A stretch of 37,209 nucleotides of DNA from Chloroflexota bacterium (GTDB taxonomy: Bacteria > Chloroflexota > Limnocylindria > Limnocylindrales > CSP1-4): positions 1 through 37,209 of the forward strand of contig JAJZRG010000039.1 of NCBI GenBank assembly GCA_021802825.1. The letters are read 5' to 3'. Made by a program: the position numbers and the translations under genes. Of this stretch, positions 1 through 8,673 are shown piece by piece. Within the stretch, counting starts at the first letter, position 1. Every line of letters begins with the position of its first letter. The notes beneath the pieces were generated by a model that ran no database searches, was not told the origin of the DNA, and was given only the letters and a program-made list of their open reading frames with translations.

Positions 1-171
1 CGTGCCGATGCGGCGGTCGCCGCTGGGCGCCGTGGCCGCCTCGACCCGGATCGTGCCCGCGGCGTTCGCCACACCGAGGATGACGAACGGCAGCTCGCAG
101 GATTCGGCGCGGCGCGCGGCAACCGCGAACGCATGGTCGAGCGCGACGGGGTCGAGTCGGTGGGTCCGCAT
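1..171 (-). CDS. Serine hydrolase (beta-lactamase/class C-like) N-terminus, partial
   Basis: The minus strand reads from an ATG at 171 to the window edge with no stop, giving 57 residues. The start is MRTHRLDP, followed by an amphipathic helix and the stretch ELPFVILGVANAAGTIRVEA. This pattern (helix, a 'G-x-P-G/F-x-V-L-x-V' strand, then a second strand) resembles the first residues of serine beta-lactamase/transpeptidase-like proteins, which hydrolyse esters or peptides using an SxxK serine. The catalytic motifs lie outside the window, so the family call is inference from the N-terminal strand alone. It runs divergently from the regulator gene at 322. Confidence 0.45.
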   Translation of the reverse strand, partial: MRTHRLDPVALDHAFAVAARRAESCELPFVILGVANAAGTIRVEAATAPSGDRRIGT

Positions 172-309
172 GGAGCGAGAGTAACGCCGCGCCGACGCTC
201 CGACATCGGCTGAGTGTCTCGGGCTCGGTCGGCGGCCGCTGGGTTGACGGCACGGGCGCCCCCCGAAATCGGCTAGCGCTGGCTCGCACGTTATGGGAGG
301 TTCGCGGAG

Positions 310-321
310 TAGGATTCGCGC
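310..321 (+). promoter_or_regulatory. -10 box giving a leaderless start for the GbsR-like gene
   Basis: TAGGAT (310-315) is followed by exactly 6 nt and then the GTG at 322, so transcription would begin at or next to the start codon. No Shine-Dalgarno sequence lies at a usable distance. No good -35 is seen. The same layout recurs at 9387, 20712 and 32347. Confidence 0.45.
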
Positions 322-1071
322 GTGACCGCTGCCACCGCCCTCCGCGTCCCCCCCGCTCCCGAACGCCCGGCGAGTCCGATCGCCGAGGAGATCCGGCTGC
401 GCCTCGCCGACGCCTGGGGCGACATGGGCGCGGCGTGGGGCGTGGCCCCGGCGATCGCCCGCGTCCACGCCTACCTCATGTCCCGCCAGGAGCCGCTCAC
501 CGAGCGCGAGGTCCGCGAGGCGCTGGGCCTCTCGCATCGCGCCGCGAGCCTCGCGCTGGCCGAGGCCGAGGCATGGGGCCTGGTCGAGAAGGTTGCCGAG
601 CCGCGCCGAGTCGGCCGCCGGGGGCCCGCCGGGACCGCCTACCAGGCCATCGGCGACCACTGGCGCTGGTTCGGCCGGGTGGTGGCGGAGCGCAAGGTCC
701 GCGAGGGCGACCCGATCATCGAAGTCCTCGAGCGCACCCTCGCGGACACGAACGCCGCGCTCGAGGGCGCCCCTGGCGACCGCGACCTCATGCGGATGCG
801 CGAGTGGCTCGCCACGTTCCTGGTGTTCGTCCGGCTGTTCGACCGCGCGGTGGGCCTGGTGTCGCGGCTCGAGCCCACCGAGCTCGAGCGGGCCCTGCGC
901 CTGCTGGGCGAGGTTCCCGACGACACGATCCTGCGGCTGGTCAAGCTGCTCGACGGCCTGCCCGACCAGGACGTCCTGGGCCTGGTGGAGGCCCTGTCGC
1001 GCCTCTCGCCGACGAGCGCCCGCCGCGCCACGACGCTGATGTCCGGGGTCGTGAGCCGGCTCGTCCGCTAA
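322..1071 (+). CDS. GbsR/MarR-family winged-helix transcriptional regulator
   Basis: 249 aa, starting at GTG. Residues about 28-110 form a winged helix typical of the GbsR branch of MarR regulators: DAWGDMGAAWGVAPAIARVHAYL, then a 'PLTEREVREALGLSHRAASLALAEAEAWGLVEKV' helix-turn-helix, then a basic wing (RRVGRRGPAG). Family members repress osmoprotectant or transport genes or act as local repressors. The C-terminal 130 residues are helical and Leu-rich (LERALRLLGEVPDDTILRLVKLLDGLPDQDVLGLVEALSRL) and may form a dimerisation or effector domain. The neighbours do not reveal the target. The start is supported by the -10 box 6 nt upstream rather than by an RBS. Confidence 0.75.
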   Translation: MTAATALRVPPAPERPASPIAEEIRLRLADAWGDMGAAWGVAPAIARVHAYLMSRQEPLTEREVREALGLSHRAASLALAEAEAWGLVEKVAEPRRVGRRGPAGTAYQAIGDHWRWFGRVVAERKVREGDPIIEVLERTLADTNAALEGAPGDRDLMRMREWLATFLVFVRLFDRAVGLVSRLEPTELERALRLLGEVPDDTILRLVKLLDGLPDQDVLGLVEALSRLSPTSARRATTLMSGVVSRLVR

Positions 1072-1188
1072 GCCTCCACGGTTCGGCACTCGCGCGGCGA
1101 GCGGACCTGCGCCCGCACGTGCCGAGCGAGTCGCTGCGCGGGCGGCTGGACGAGGCGGCGCGCCGTGCGGCTCGCTAGGCGAGAGGCG

Positions 1189-1260
1189 TGACCCCTGGGT
1201 GGGCGCGTTCGCTCGCGCCGCGAGTAACGGCCGGATCCCGCCCGCCCAGCGCAGGGGTCA
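1189..1260 (-). terminator. Inverted repeat over the stop codon of the anti-sigma gene
   Basis: TGACCCCTG-GG-TGGGCG (1189-1205) pairs with CGCCCA-GCG-CAGGGGTCA (1243-1260): 9 + 6 bp around a small internal loop, with a 37-nt apex. The right arm contains the stop codon of the minus-strand gene. It sits between convergent genes, so it may stop transcription in both directions. There is no clear T-run. Confidence 0.45.
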
Positions 1261-2994
1261 GCGGGAGCCGAAGATCGTCACCTTTCCGGTCGCCTTGTCG
1301 ATGTCGAGGACCATCGTCAACCCGTAATACGCGCCGGTGGCCTCCGTGACGGTGCCGCCCATGGTCACGCGCCACACGGCGCCCAGCTCCTCCATCGACG
1401 TTATCGTCGAGTCGCTCACCGTCTTGCCCGGCCCCTGGGCCGTCGCGAAGAACGCCGCCGCGAGCGACCTTGCAATCAGCATGTCAACCGGTTGCGCCAA
1501 GGGCGCTGGCGACGCGGATGGCCCGGACGGCCCGAACAGCGCCGCGGGCGGCAGGACGCCAACCGGTGCGTCCCCAAGCGCCGGGACGTGCTGACCCGCG
1601 ACGAGGAGGCGGCCGTCGCTCGAGGAGAGCCGATCTGGAGAGCCGAGCATCGGCACGCTGAGCCCGGTCGCCCAGAACGGATGCCATGCGAACACCTGGC
1701 TGACCCACCCGCCGGTCCAGTCCGGCCCCTGGACGATCCAGGCGACGCCGTCGCCGATCAGGGTCGGCGAGGTCGCGCTCGGCTGGCTCCCATCGACGGA
1801 CGTCAGACTCTCCGCGGGCTCGACCAGCGTCGGCGCGACGGCAGCAATGGGCGCGATCCGGATGCCGACAGCGTCGGGAGCGTTCGAGACCCACGCGATC
1901 CGGTCGGCAGCGGGCAGGCCGCCGTCGCCGATCGTCGCCTGCGCCACGTGGTCTTCCAAAGGTCGCGGCTCGGCCGAGTCCGACGTCGCCAGGTACAGCG
2001 TCGCGTCGGCCGGGTCGACGCTTCCCTCACCGCCCTGGCCAATCGCCTCGCGATAGAACAGCGCCTGGTTCCACACGCCCAGCTGAGCGACGTAGCCCCT
2101 CGTGTCGACCTGCCGTGCGACCTCGCCGCCGGGCAGCCAGCGCACGATGATCGTGCTCGCGTCCGGTGCGCCCGGCGCATTCGGGCGCGGCACTGCATAG
2201 GCGACACGCCCGTCATCGGCTGCCATCGCGGGCGGGCGAGGGCCGCAACCCTCGCACCCGACGCTCGTCCGGGTGACGACGCCGTGATCGAGCCGCGTCG
2301 TCTTCCCGTCGAGGTCCGTGACGTTGAGGGCCCAGGAGACGGGCTGGCCTTGGTGGATCCCGCAGCCGGTCCGGCCGCCGCAGTCGATCGGCGGCATCGT
2401 GTACCACGTCTCCATCCACACGACGCCGTTGCCACCGACCGCCACCGCGGCGATGTCGTGCCCGTTCTGGAGCGACGCCAGCCCAAACCCGTTCCGCGAG
2501 TCCAGGAGGTCCATCACCGAGAGCCCGGGCCATCCCACGGTGTCGGCGTACCCGAGCCGGAACGCGAGGCTGCCGCGGACGGCGAAGGTCCCCTCCATCA
2601 CGCCTGTCACCTTCGAGGGGTCGAGGACGATCGGACCCGAGCTCTCCGGGGTCACCGGCGCGGACGGCGCGACGGCGGCCGAAGGCGAAGCCGGAGCGGA
2701 CGCGCCAGATCCGCTCGGCGTCGGCGACGACTGGGCCGCGCTCGGCAACGCTGTGCCGGTCGGCGCGGCGCGCTGGACGAGCCCGCCGGAGATGAAGGCG
2801 ACGACGGCGACGGTCAGAACAGTCGCGGGCACCACGAAGGCCCGGAGCCGTTGCGGCCACGTCGTTCTGACCGTCGCGCCACCGACCTCGTCCGGGATCA
2901 TCGCCATCCTCGCGCGGAGGCGGACGGGGACTGCCCCCGGGTCGTCCGCAAGGAGGGCGTCGCGAATGGATTCGGCGAGCTGCTCGTCGCTCAC
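1258..2994 (-). CDS. Membrane-anchored anti-sigma factor-like protein with large extracytoplasmic domain
   Basis: 578 aa. The N-terminal 50 residues are cytoplasmic ([22 protein letters not shown]) and one membrane helix spans about 52-72 (FVVPATVLTVAVVAFISGGLV). A Ser/Pro/Ala linker (about 75-125) follows, then some 430 extracytoplasmic residues. That part holds recurring 'G-x-(V/I)-A-W/Y-(V/M)' strands (GNGVVWMETW, DGRVAYAVPRP, ADRIAWVSNAPD, GDGVAWIVQGPDW), which suggests beta-propeller blades. The gene overlaps the end of the ECF sigma gene by 4 nt (ATGA), the usual arrangement for a sigma/anti-sigma pair. By analogy, the N-terminus would hold the sigma factor at the membrane and the outer domain would sense a signal. 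No classic zinc-binding HxxxCxxC is present, so the anti-sigma role is inferred from context. Confidence 0.65.
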   Translation of the reverse strand: MSDEQLAESIRDALLADDPGAVPVRLRARMAMIPDEVGGATVRTTWPQRLRAFVVPATVLTVAVVAFISGGLVQRAAPTGTALPSAAQSSPTPSGSGASAPASPSAAVAPSAPVTPESSGPIVLDPSKVTGVMEGTFAVRGSLAFRLGYADTVGWPGLSVMDLLDSRNGFGLASLQNGHDIAAVAVGGNGVVWMETWYTMPPIDCGGRTGCGIHQGQPVSWALNVTDLDGKTTRLDHGVVTRTSVGCEGCGPRPPAMAADDGRVAYAVPRPNAPGAPDASTIIVRWLPGGEVARQVDTRGYVAQLGVWNQALFYREAIGQGGEGSVDPADATLYLATSDSAEPRPLEDHVAQATIGDGGLPAADRIAWVSNAPDAVGIRIAPIAAVAPTLVEPAESLTSVDGSQPSATSPTLIGDGVAWIVQGPDWTGGWVSQVFAWHPFWATGLSVPMLGSPDRLSSSDGRLLVAGQHVPALGDAPVGVLPPAALFGPSGPSASPAPLAQPVDMLIARSLAAAFFATAQGPGKTVSDSTITSMEELGAVWRVTMGGTVTEATGAYYGLTMVLDIDKATGKVTIFGSR

Positions 2995-3566
2995 GATCGG
3001 CCTCCCGGCAGGCGCTCGCCTGCCTCGAGCGCGGCGCGAAGCTCGCGCAGGGCGTAGTGCAGTCGCGACTTGACCGTGCCCTCGCGAGTGCCGGTGCGCT
3101 CGGCGATCTCTGCGGGCGAGAGCCCATCGACATGGCGCAGGACGACGACGATCCGGTGGTCGGCGTCGAGCCGAGCGAATGCGGCATCGAGGGCGTCGCG
3201 CTCGACGAAGGCGCGATACGCGTCCGGCGCCGCACCGTCAGTCGCCTCGCGGACCATGAGCGGGCGGACGTGCTTGCGCCGAAGCCGAGCGCGGCACTCG
3301 TTCACGATGATCCGGTCGAACCAGCTGTCTGCCCTCGCCTCGTCGCGGAGTTCGGTCCAGTGCAGCCACGCCTGGACGCCCGCGTCGTGGACGGCATCTT
3401 CGGCCTCAACCGGGTCGCGCAGGATCACCGCCGCGAGCCGGTACGCGCGGACGAGGCGGGCGTCGGTGAACCGCGCGAACGCGCCTCGTTTCGCGGCCGC
3501 CGCGTCGATCCGCTCCAGTTCGCCTTCGGCCACGTGGCGCACCCCCAAGGCTCGGTCTCCCGACAT
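2991..3566 (-). CDS. ECF-type RNA polymerase sigma factor
   Basis: 191 aa from an ATG at 3566 (MSGDRALG). Region 2 lies at about 35-75 ([32 protein letters not shown], with the DAEDAVQ-like core) and region 4 at about 125-180 ([44 protein letters not shown], a clear helix-turn-helix). It would direct RNA polymerase to a small regulon and be held inactive by the downstream membrane protein, with which it overlaps by 4 nt. The reading frame stays open upstream to 3782, but sigma-like sequence starts only after 3566. The upstream TTGAAC (minus strand, near 3600) could belong to an autoregulated promoter but no matching -10 is convincing. Confidence 0.88.
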   Translation of the reverse strand: MSGDRALGVRHVAEGELERIDAAAAKRGAFARFTDARLVRAYRLAAVILRDPVEAEDAVHDAGVQAWLHWTELRDEARADSWFDRIIVNECRARLRRKHVRPLMVREATDGAAPDAYRAFVERDALDAAFARLDADHRIVVVLRHVDGLSPAEIAERTGTREGTVKSRLHYALRELRAALEAGERLPGGRS

Positions 3567-3781
3567 CACGACCACTAGATGCGCGATGCCGGCGTCCGGT
3601 TCAATCCTGTCAGAACAATCTTGCCGCCCCGGGCTCTGCCCTGCCGCGTGGTCCGGGAGCGCGTGCACTCGCCAGCCGCGCCGGGACCTTGACGCCCAGC
3701 GGGGCCGGGGTGCTGCTGAACGAGAGCAGGCTGCCGAAACACGGCATGTGTGCCCTGGTGGGCGGCCGAATCGCGCGCCCA

Positions 3782-3790
3782 TGCCATAAT
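3782..3790 (+). promoter_or_regulatory. Extended -10 promoter for pdxST
   Basis: TGC-CATAAT (3782-3790) matches the extended -10 consensus (TGn followed by TATAAT, 5 of 6). No -35 is visible at 16-18 bp, as is usual for extended -10 promoters. Transcription would start near 3797 and leave a leader of about 90 nt before pdxS. Confidence 0.45.
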
Positions 3791-3791
3791 C

Positions 3792-3820
3792 GGCGTCTAA
3801 CGCCGGACCGAACCGGTTCG
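3792..3820 (+). promoter_or_regulatory. Two dyads at the pdxS transcription start
   Basis: GGCGT-CTA-ACGCC (3792-3804) and the perfect 12-bp palindrome CGAACCGGTTCG (3809-3820) lie just downstream of the predicted -10. Their position suits an operator covering the start site or a 5' leader hairpin. No PdxR-like (MocR) regulator is encoded nearby. Confidence 0.35.
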
Positions 3821-3886
3821 AACGGGCGACGACCCCGGGGCCAGTCGGACGGCCGGCGCGCGTCCTCCCGGAGAGCTCAACCCATC

Positions 3887-4771
3887 ATGACCGACACCTC
3901 CACCTGGGCCACCAAGAAGGGTCTCGCCCAGATGCTCAAGGGCGGCGTCATCATGGACGTCGTCACGGCCGAGCACGCCCGCATTGCCGAGGACGCCGGC
4001 GCCGTCGCCGTCATGGCGCTCGAGCGCGTCCCGTCCGACATCCGCGCCGCCGGCGGCGTCGCGCGCATGTCCGACCCGTCGGTGATCGAGGGGATCATGG
4101 GCGCGGTCTCGATCCCCGTCATGGCCAAGGCCCGCATCGGGCACTTCGTCGAGGCGCAGATCCTCGAGGCCCTGGGCGTGGACTACATCGACGAGTCCGA
4201 GGTCCTGACCCCGGCCGACGAGCGCAACCACATCGACAAGCACGCCTTCAAGGTCCCGTTCGTGTGCGGCTGCCGCAACGTCGGCGAGGCGCTGCGCCGG
4301 ATCAGCGAGGGCGCCGCGATGGTCCGGACCAAGGGCGAGGCCGGCACCGGCAACATCGTCGAGGCGGTCCGCCAGCTGCGCGACGTGCTGGCCGAGATCC
4401 GCCGCCTCGGGGGCATGCGCGAGGACGAGCTGTTCGTTGCGGCGAAGGAGCTGGGCGCCCCGTACGAGCTGGTCAAGCAGGTCGCGGCCGAGGGCAGGCT
4501 GCCGGTCGTGAACTTCGTGGCCGGGGGGATCTCGACGCCCGCCGATGCCGCACTCGTGATGCAGCTGGGCGCCGAGGGCGTGTTCGTGGGCTCGGGCATC
4601 TTCAAGAGCGAGGACCCGGCCCGCATGGCGAACGCGATCGTGCAGGCGACCACGCACTTCACCGACGCCAAGATCCTCGCCGAGGTCAGCAAGGGCCTGG
4701 GCGCCCCGATGCGCGGCATCGCGCTCGAAGCCATCCCCGACCAAGAGCGGATGGCGGTCCGCGGCTGGTAG
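3887..4771 (+). CDS. pdxS: Pyridoxal 5'-phosphate synthase, PdxS subunit
   Basis: 294 aa, the normal length. PdxS is the synthase half of the deoxyxylulose-independent vitamin B6 pathway. It condenses ribose 5-phosphate, glyceraldehyde 3-phosphate and ammonia (from PdxT) into PLP, acting as a dodecamer of (beta/alpha)8 barrels. Diagnostic segments are present: [43 protein letters not shown] (active-site Lys), [26 protein letters not shown] (second catalytic Lys) and [24 protein letters not shown] with [14 protein letters not shown] (phosphate binding). The start is the ATG at 3887, with GGAGAG at 3870-3875 as RBS. An in-frame extension back to 3689 is not family-like. pdxT follows 28 nt downstream. 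Confidence 0.97.
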   Translation: MTDTSTWATKKGLAQMLKGGVIMDVVTAEHARIAEDAGAVAVMALERVPSDIRAAGGVARMSDPSVIEGIMGAVSIPVMAKARIGHFVEAQILEALGVDYIDESEVLTPADERNHIDKHAFKVPFVCGCRNVGEALRRISEGAAMVRTKGEAGTGNIVEAVRQLRDVLAEIRRLGGMREDELFVAAKELGAPYELVKQVAAEGRLPVVNFVAGGISTPADAALVMQLGAEGVFVGSGIFKSEDPARMANAIVQATTHFTDAKILAEVSKGLGAPMRGIALEAIPDQERMAVRGW

Positions 4772-4799
4772 GCCGAGCGGGTCGGCGGGAGCCGGCGCG

Positions 4800-5444
4800 A
4801 TGACGACGCGGATCGCAGTCCTGGCCCTCCAGGGGGCCTTTGCTGAACATGTGGCCACGCTGCGCGCCATCGGCGCGGAGCCGGTCGAGGTGCGCCTGCC
4901 GCGGGATCTCGACGGCGTGGAGGGGCTGATCATCCCGGGCGGCGAGAGCACGACCATGCGTCGGCTCATCACGCGCTGGGACCTGGCCCAGCCCATCCTC
5001 GAGCTCGCCTCGAGCGGCGCGCCCATCTACGGCACGTGCGCCGGGATGATCGTCCTGTCGCGCGAGATCGTCGGCGGCGAGGTGCCCGTCCTGCCGCTGC
5101 TCGATGTGGCCGTGGAGCGCAACGCCTTCGGCCGCCAGCTCGACTCCTTCGAGACCGAGCTCGACGTGCCGGTCCTGGGCGACACGCCCGTGCACGCGGT
5201 GTTCATCCGCGCGCCCGTCATCTCGGGCGTCGGTCCGGGCGTGGACGTGATGGCAACACTGCCCGACGGGCGGATCGTCGCCGTGCGGCAGCGGAACATC
5301 ATCGCGACGTCGTTCCACCCCGAGCTCGCCGGCGAGACGCGCTTCCACCGCCTCCTGGCGACAATGGCCGCCGAGCACGCCGACCCGGGCGAGGGCGTGG
5401 GGCGGCGGCAGTACCCGACCCGGCGCTCACAGCATGGACGGTGA
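4800..5444 (+). CDS. pdxT: Pyridoxal 5'-phosphate synthase, glutaminase subunit PdxT
   Basis: 214 aa. This class I glutamine amidotransferase hydrolyses glutamine and channels ammonia to PdxS. The motif GLIIPGGEST lies at about 42-51, the nucleophile Cys80 sits in GTCAGMI, and the His173/Glu175 pair is in SFHPEL, so the triad is complete. GGGAG at 4787-4791 serves as RBS for the ATG at 4800. The last 25 residues ([20 protein letters not shown]) extend past the usual end near 190 residues and overlap the first codons of the next gene by 11 nt, so the two are probably translationally coupled. Confidence 0.96.
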   Translation: MTTRIAVLALQGAFAEHVATLRAIGAEPVEVRLPRDLDGVEGLIIPGGESTTMRRLITRWDLAQPILELASSGAPIYGTCAGMIVLSREIVGGEVPVLPLLDVAVERNAFGRQLDSFETELDVPVLGDTPVHAVFIRAPVISGVGPGVDVMATLPDGRIVAVRQRNIIATSFHPELAGETRFHRLLATMAAEHADPGEGVGRRQYPTRRSQHGR

Positions 5445-6498
5445 CCCGACCGTGGCCCGCAGCACCAGCAAGGTTCGGGCAGCGCGCCTGACCGATCTTG
5501 CCGCACTGGGCGAGCTCTCGCGCCTCGCGCAGGGCGAGGCCGACGCGACGCGCTCGCTGCGGCTGCCGGTGAGCGGCCCGCCGATCGGCGTGTTCAGCCT
5601 GTTCCGGCTGCCGCTGGGCGCCTTCCAGCCCCACGACGCGCTCTACGTCTACGAGCGCGACGGCCACATCGCCGGGCTCCTGCGCGTGGAGCGCGATTCG
5701 GGCCGCGACGAGTGGACGGTTGTGGAGCTTGACGCCGTGGGCGGCCCCGACGCCGGCGACGTCCGGTTCCGGCTGGTGCAGCACCTGATGCGCGACGGGG
5801 CCAAGCGCGGCGCCACCCGCTTCCACGTGGCCTGCGCGGACGCCGACGACAACGTGGAGCTGTTCATGCAGGCGGGCTTCGTGCGCTTCGGGGACGAGCG
5901 CATCCTGTTCCGCCAGCCGGCGCAGCCGCTGCCGGCGGCGTGGACCGCGGCCGAGGCCCGGGCGGCCGGCATCCGCCCGACGACGCCGCCCGACGCTGTT
6001 GCGCTCTCGCGCCTCTACGCGGCCGTGACGCCGGCGCCGGTGCAGCGGCTCGAGTGCGTGCGCATCCCCGACTTCGAGCGCCAGGGCCGCGACTGGCGCG
6101 TCCCCCGCAGCTCGCTCGTCCCGATCCTGCGCTTCGCCGACGTCTACACCTACGTGCGCGAGGCGCCCGGCGGCGGTCGCGACGGCACGCAGCTCGACGC
6201 GTTCCTCCAGGTTGGCGTGGCCAAGGAGGACCAGCCGCACTACCTCAAGCTCATCGCCCGGCCGGAGGCCGACGTCGCGCCCATCGTGCGCTTTGCGCTG
6301 GGCATCATCGCGGAGCGGGCCGACAAGTCCACGCTCGGCCGAGAGGGGGTCATCGCGCCCGTGCGCACCTACGAATCGCCGCTGGACCACCGACTGGAAG
6401 AGGAGGGCTTCGAGGAACTCGCCACCGTCACGCTCCTGATGAAGGAGACCCTGGTCCGCGTCGCCGAGCCGCGCCTCGTGCCGGCAGGCGTCCGGTGA
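5434..6498 (+). CDS. Two-domain GNAT-family acetyltransferase-like protein
   Basis: 354 aa. The first half (about 14-165) has GNAT features: [19 protein letters not shown], a strand pair [19 protein letters not shown], then a helix and '[32 protein letters not shown]', the usual end of a GNAT fold where an 'N..a..ly...GF' segment closes the acetyl-CoA site. The second half (about 175-345) looks like a degenerate repeat of the same fold ([27 protein letters not shown] ... [29 protein letters not shown]). The substrate is unknown. A Q/RxxGxG/A loop is not obvious, so catalytic activity is uncertain. It overlaps pdxT at its start and abuts the ATPase gene at its end. Confidence 0.65.
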   Translation: MDGDPTVARSTSKVRAARLTDLAALGELSRLAQGEADATRSLRLPVSGPPIGVFSLFRLPLGAFQPHDALYVYERDGHIAGLLRVERDSGRDEWTVVELDAVGGPDAGDVRFRLVQHLMRDGAKRGATRFHVACADADDNVELFMQAGFVRFGDERILFRQPAQPLPAAWTAAEARAAGIRPTTPPDAVALSRLYAAVTPAPVQRLECVRIPDFERQGRDWRVPRSSLVPILRFADVYTYVREAPGGGRDGTQLDAFLQVGVAKEDQPHYLKLIARPEADVAPIVRFALGIIAERADKSTLGREGVIAPVRTYESPLDHRLEEEGFEELATVTLLMKETLVRVAEPRLVPAGVR

Positions 6499-6524
6499 GC
6501 GCGCAAGCAGGAGGTGCCAACAGC

Positions 6525-8645
6525 GTGGGAGACCAGGCTCGCCACCGTGAAGCGACCGACGACCTCGCCGTCCTGCTGGCGGCCCTGCCGCCGGAGATCG
6601 TGACTGCCATCGATGCGCTGCCCGACCGGGAGACGCTGATCGAGGTCGTCCTGGACCTCGGCCGCCGGCCCGAGGCCCGCTACCCGGGCTCCGAGGTGAC
6701 ACTGCTCGAGCGCGAGATCACCGACGCCGACATCGCCTTCGTCGTCGAGCACATCGGCAGCTTCGGCGACGACAACCGGGCGGGCATCGAGCGCACCCTC
6801 CACCGGATCAGCGCCATCCGCAACCGCAACGGCAAGATCGTCGGGCTCACCTGCCGCATCGGCCGTGCCGTCTACGGGACGATCGAGATCATCGCGGACT
6901 TCGTTGAGAGCGGGAAGTCGATCCTCATCATGGGCCGGCCGGGCATCGGCAAGACGACCATGCTCCGCGAGGCCGCGCGGGTGCTCGCCGACGAGCAGCG
7001 CAAGCGCGTGGTCGTGGTGGACACGTCGAACGAGATCGCCGGCGACGGCGACATCCCGCACCCGGCCATCGGCAAGGCGCGCCGGATGCAGGTCCGGACG
7101 CCCTCGCTTCAGCACGAGGTGATGATCGAGGCGGTGGAGAACCACATGCCCGAGGTCATCGTCATCGACGAGATCGGCACCGAGCTCGAGGCGCAGGCCG
7201 CCCGTACGATCGCCGAGCGGGGCGTGCAGCTGATCGGCACCGCGCACGGCAACAACCTCGACAACCTCATGCTCAACCCGACGCTGTCGGACCTGATCGG
7301 CGGGATCCAGAGCGTCACCCTGGGCGACGAGGAGGCCCGCCGTCGGCGCTCCCAGAAGTCGGTCCTCGAGCGCAAGGCCCCACCGACGTTCGACGTGATC
7401 GTGGAGATCCAGGACCGCGAGCGCGTGCTCGCCCACAGCGACGTGGCCCAGACGGTGGACGCGATGCTCCTCGGCGACCCAGTGGCGCCCGAGCTGCGCT
7501 GGCGCGACGAGGAGGGCGTGCACCGCTCCCAGTCGCGGCCCAAGCCCACGGCGCGCGAGATCGCCGCCGGGGACCGCTTCAGCGGCCTGACCGGGGCCGG
7601 CGCGAGCGCCTGGGGCCGCGACCCCGGCTGGCGCGGCGCGTCCACGTATCGCACCGGGTTCCCGGGCGGCGACGAGCGGCTGCCGGCGCGATCCGGGTTC
7701 CGACCGGGGCAGTCGGGCGGCTGGCGATCCAACCGCGGCAGCGCCTCGGGCGGCGAGCGGGGATCAGAACGCGGGGCCCGCGGCCCGGAGGGTGACCGAC
7801 CGGGTCTGACGGTCCTGCCCGGGGAGCACTTCGCGGTGCAGCCCGGGGCCGCGTTCGTGGCGGGGGAGATCGCCGATCGGGGGCCGGTCGAGCGCTCCGA
7901 GAACGGTGGCATCGCCCCCGCGCCGGTGCCCGACGTCCGCGCCCGCGACGCCCGCGAGCTCGAGCGGCAGCGCGCTTGGCGGGCGGAGGCGGCCCGCGCG
8001 CTCAACGCGCTCCACGAGGACGAGGGCACGCGGCCCGTGAACGCAGCCGAGCTGGAGGCCAAGGAGGAGGAGCGCATTGCCCGCATGGTCCCGGGTGAGG
8101 TGGGCTGGGACGGCGGGCAGGACGAGGATTCGGCGCTGGGGTCCGCGGCCCGCGAGGCCGAGGGCGGCACGCTGCCCACGCTGCGCGTCTTCCCGCACGG
8201 TATCAGCCGACGGCGGCTGGAGCAGGCGATCCGGGACCTCGAGCTGCCGGTGGTGATCGCGCGCGGGGTGGACGAGGCGGACGTGGTGATGACCCTCCGC
8301 TCCGAGTACCGCCAGAAGCCTGCCGCGGTGCGCGACGCCGAGGACCGGGGCATGCCCATCTACGTCCTCAAGGCCAACACGATCGCGCAGATGCAGGCGA
8401 GCCTGACCTCGGTGTTCGTGCTCGAGGTGGACCCGCGGGAGGCGGCCCTGCGCGAGACCGAGCAGGCGATCACGCAGGTGATCAAGCAGCAGGAGCCGAT
8501 CGAGCTGGCGCCCCAGAACGCGTACATCCGGCGGCTACAGCACCAGATGGCCGAGCGCGCGAATCTGGTCTCGCGCTCCCGGGGCCGCGAGCCGTACCGC
8601 CGGGTGCGCCTCTACCCCGATGTGGCGCGGCCGGCCTGGCGGTAG
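6525..8645 (+). CDS. R3H domain-containing AAA ATPase (Ycf45/SpoIIIAA-like)
   Basis: 706 aa from the GTG at 6525, which has a strong RBS (AGGAGGTG, 6509-6516, 8-nt spacing). An alternative GTG at 6495 overlaps the previous stop but lacks an RBS. Residues about 15-330 form a SpoIIIAA/R3H-associated ATPase: Walker [10 protein letters not shown] (137-145), Walker B VIVIDEIG (211-218), then [17 protein letters not shown]. Residues about 345-550 are a disordered Gly/Arg/Ser-rich linker. The C-terminus (about 550-706) holds '[20 protein letters not shown]', a small globular segment, and an R3H motif ([14 protein letters not shown]) for single-stranded nucleic acid. Relatives occur in cyanobacteria, plastids (ycf45) and Chloroflexota. 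The role is not established; RNA or ssDNA handling is inferred. Confidence 0.88.
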   Translation: MGDQARHREATDDLAVLLAALPPEIVTAIDALPDRETLIEVVLDLGRRPEARYPGSEVTLLEREITDADIAFVVEHIGSFGDDNRAGIERTLHRISAIRNRNGKIVGLTCRIGRAVYGTIEIIADFVESGKSILIMGRPGIGKTTMLREAARVLADEQRKRVVVVDTSNEIAGDGDIPHPAIGKARRMQVRTPSLQHEVMIEAVENHMPEVIVIDEIGTELEAQAARTIAERGVQLIGTAHGNNLDNLMLNPTLSDLIGGIQSVTLGDEEARRRRSQKSVLERKAPPTFDVIVEIQDRERVLAHSDVAQTVDAMLLGDPVAPELRWRDEEGVHRSQSRPKPTAREIAAGDRFSGLTGAGASAWGRDPGWRGASTYRTGFPGGDERLPARSGFRPGQSGGWRSNRGSASGGERGSERGARGPEGDRPGLTVLPGEHFAVQPGAAFVAGEIADRGPVERSENGGIAPAPVPDVRARDARELERQRAWRAEAARALNALHEDEGTRPVNAAELEAKEEERIARMVPGEVGWDGGQDEDSALGSAAREAEGGTLPTLRVFPHGISRRRLEQAIRDLELPVVIARGVDEADVVMTLRSEYRQKPAAVRDAEDRGMPIYVLKANTIAQMQASLTSVFVLEVDPREAALRETEQAITQVIKQQEPIELAPQNAYIRRLQHQMAERANLVSRSRGREPYRRVRLYPDVARPAWR

Positions 8646-8673
8646 CGCGAGCGGTCCCGTCCGCGGGCGCTCA

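Larger units (their letters stand above)
3567..3886. other. Divergent intergenic region, sigma gene / pdxS
   Basis: 320 nt without a convincing gene. It holds the pdxS promoter and two dyads described separately, and must hold the promoter for the sigma/anti-sigma operon on the other strand. Open frames crossing it are uninterrupted only because of high GC and show no family resemblance. Confidence 0.6.

Noticed and set aside
1083..1178. Coding-like tail after the GbsR gene (PHVPSESLRGRLDEAARRAAR)
   Set aside because: Too short, in a different frame from the regulator, without a start or RBS; it cannot be supported as a gene or remnant.
1492..3057. Long plus-strand open frame (521 codons) opposite the anti-sigma gene
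   Set aside because: Arg/Gly/Pro/Asp-rich translation with no domain; it is the antisense shadow of a GC-rich gene that has clear signal and operon structure.
3811..3823. GGTTCGAAC, resembling a tRNA T-arm
   Set aside because: No matching acceptor, D-arm or anticodon stem upstream; it is part of the 12-bp palindrome before pdxS.
5299..6702. Minus-strand open frame opposite the GNAT gene
   Set aside because: Low-complexity Arg/Ala/Gly/His translation; the opposite strand has GNAT-like sequence and coupled starts.
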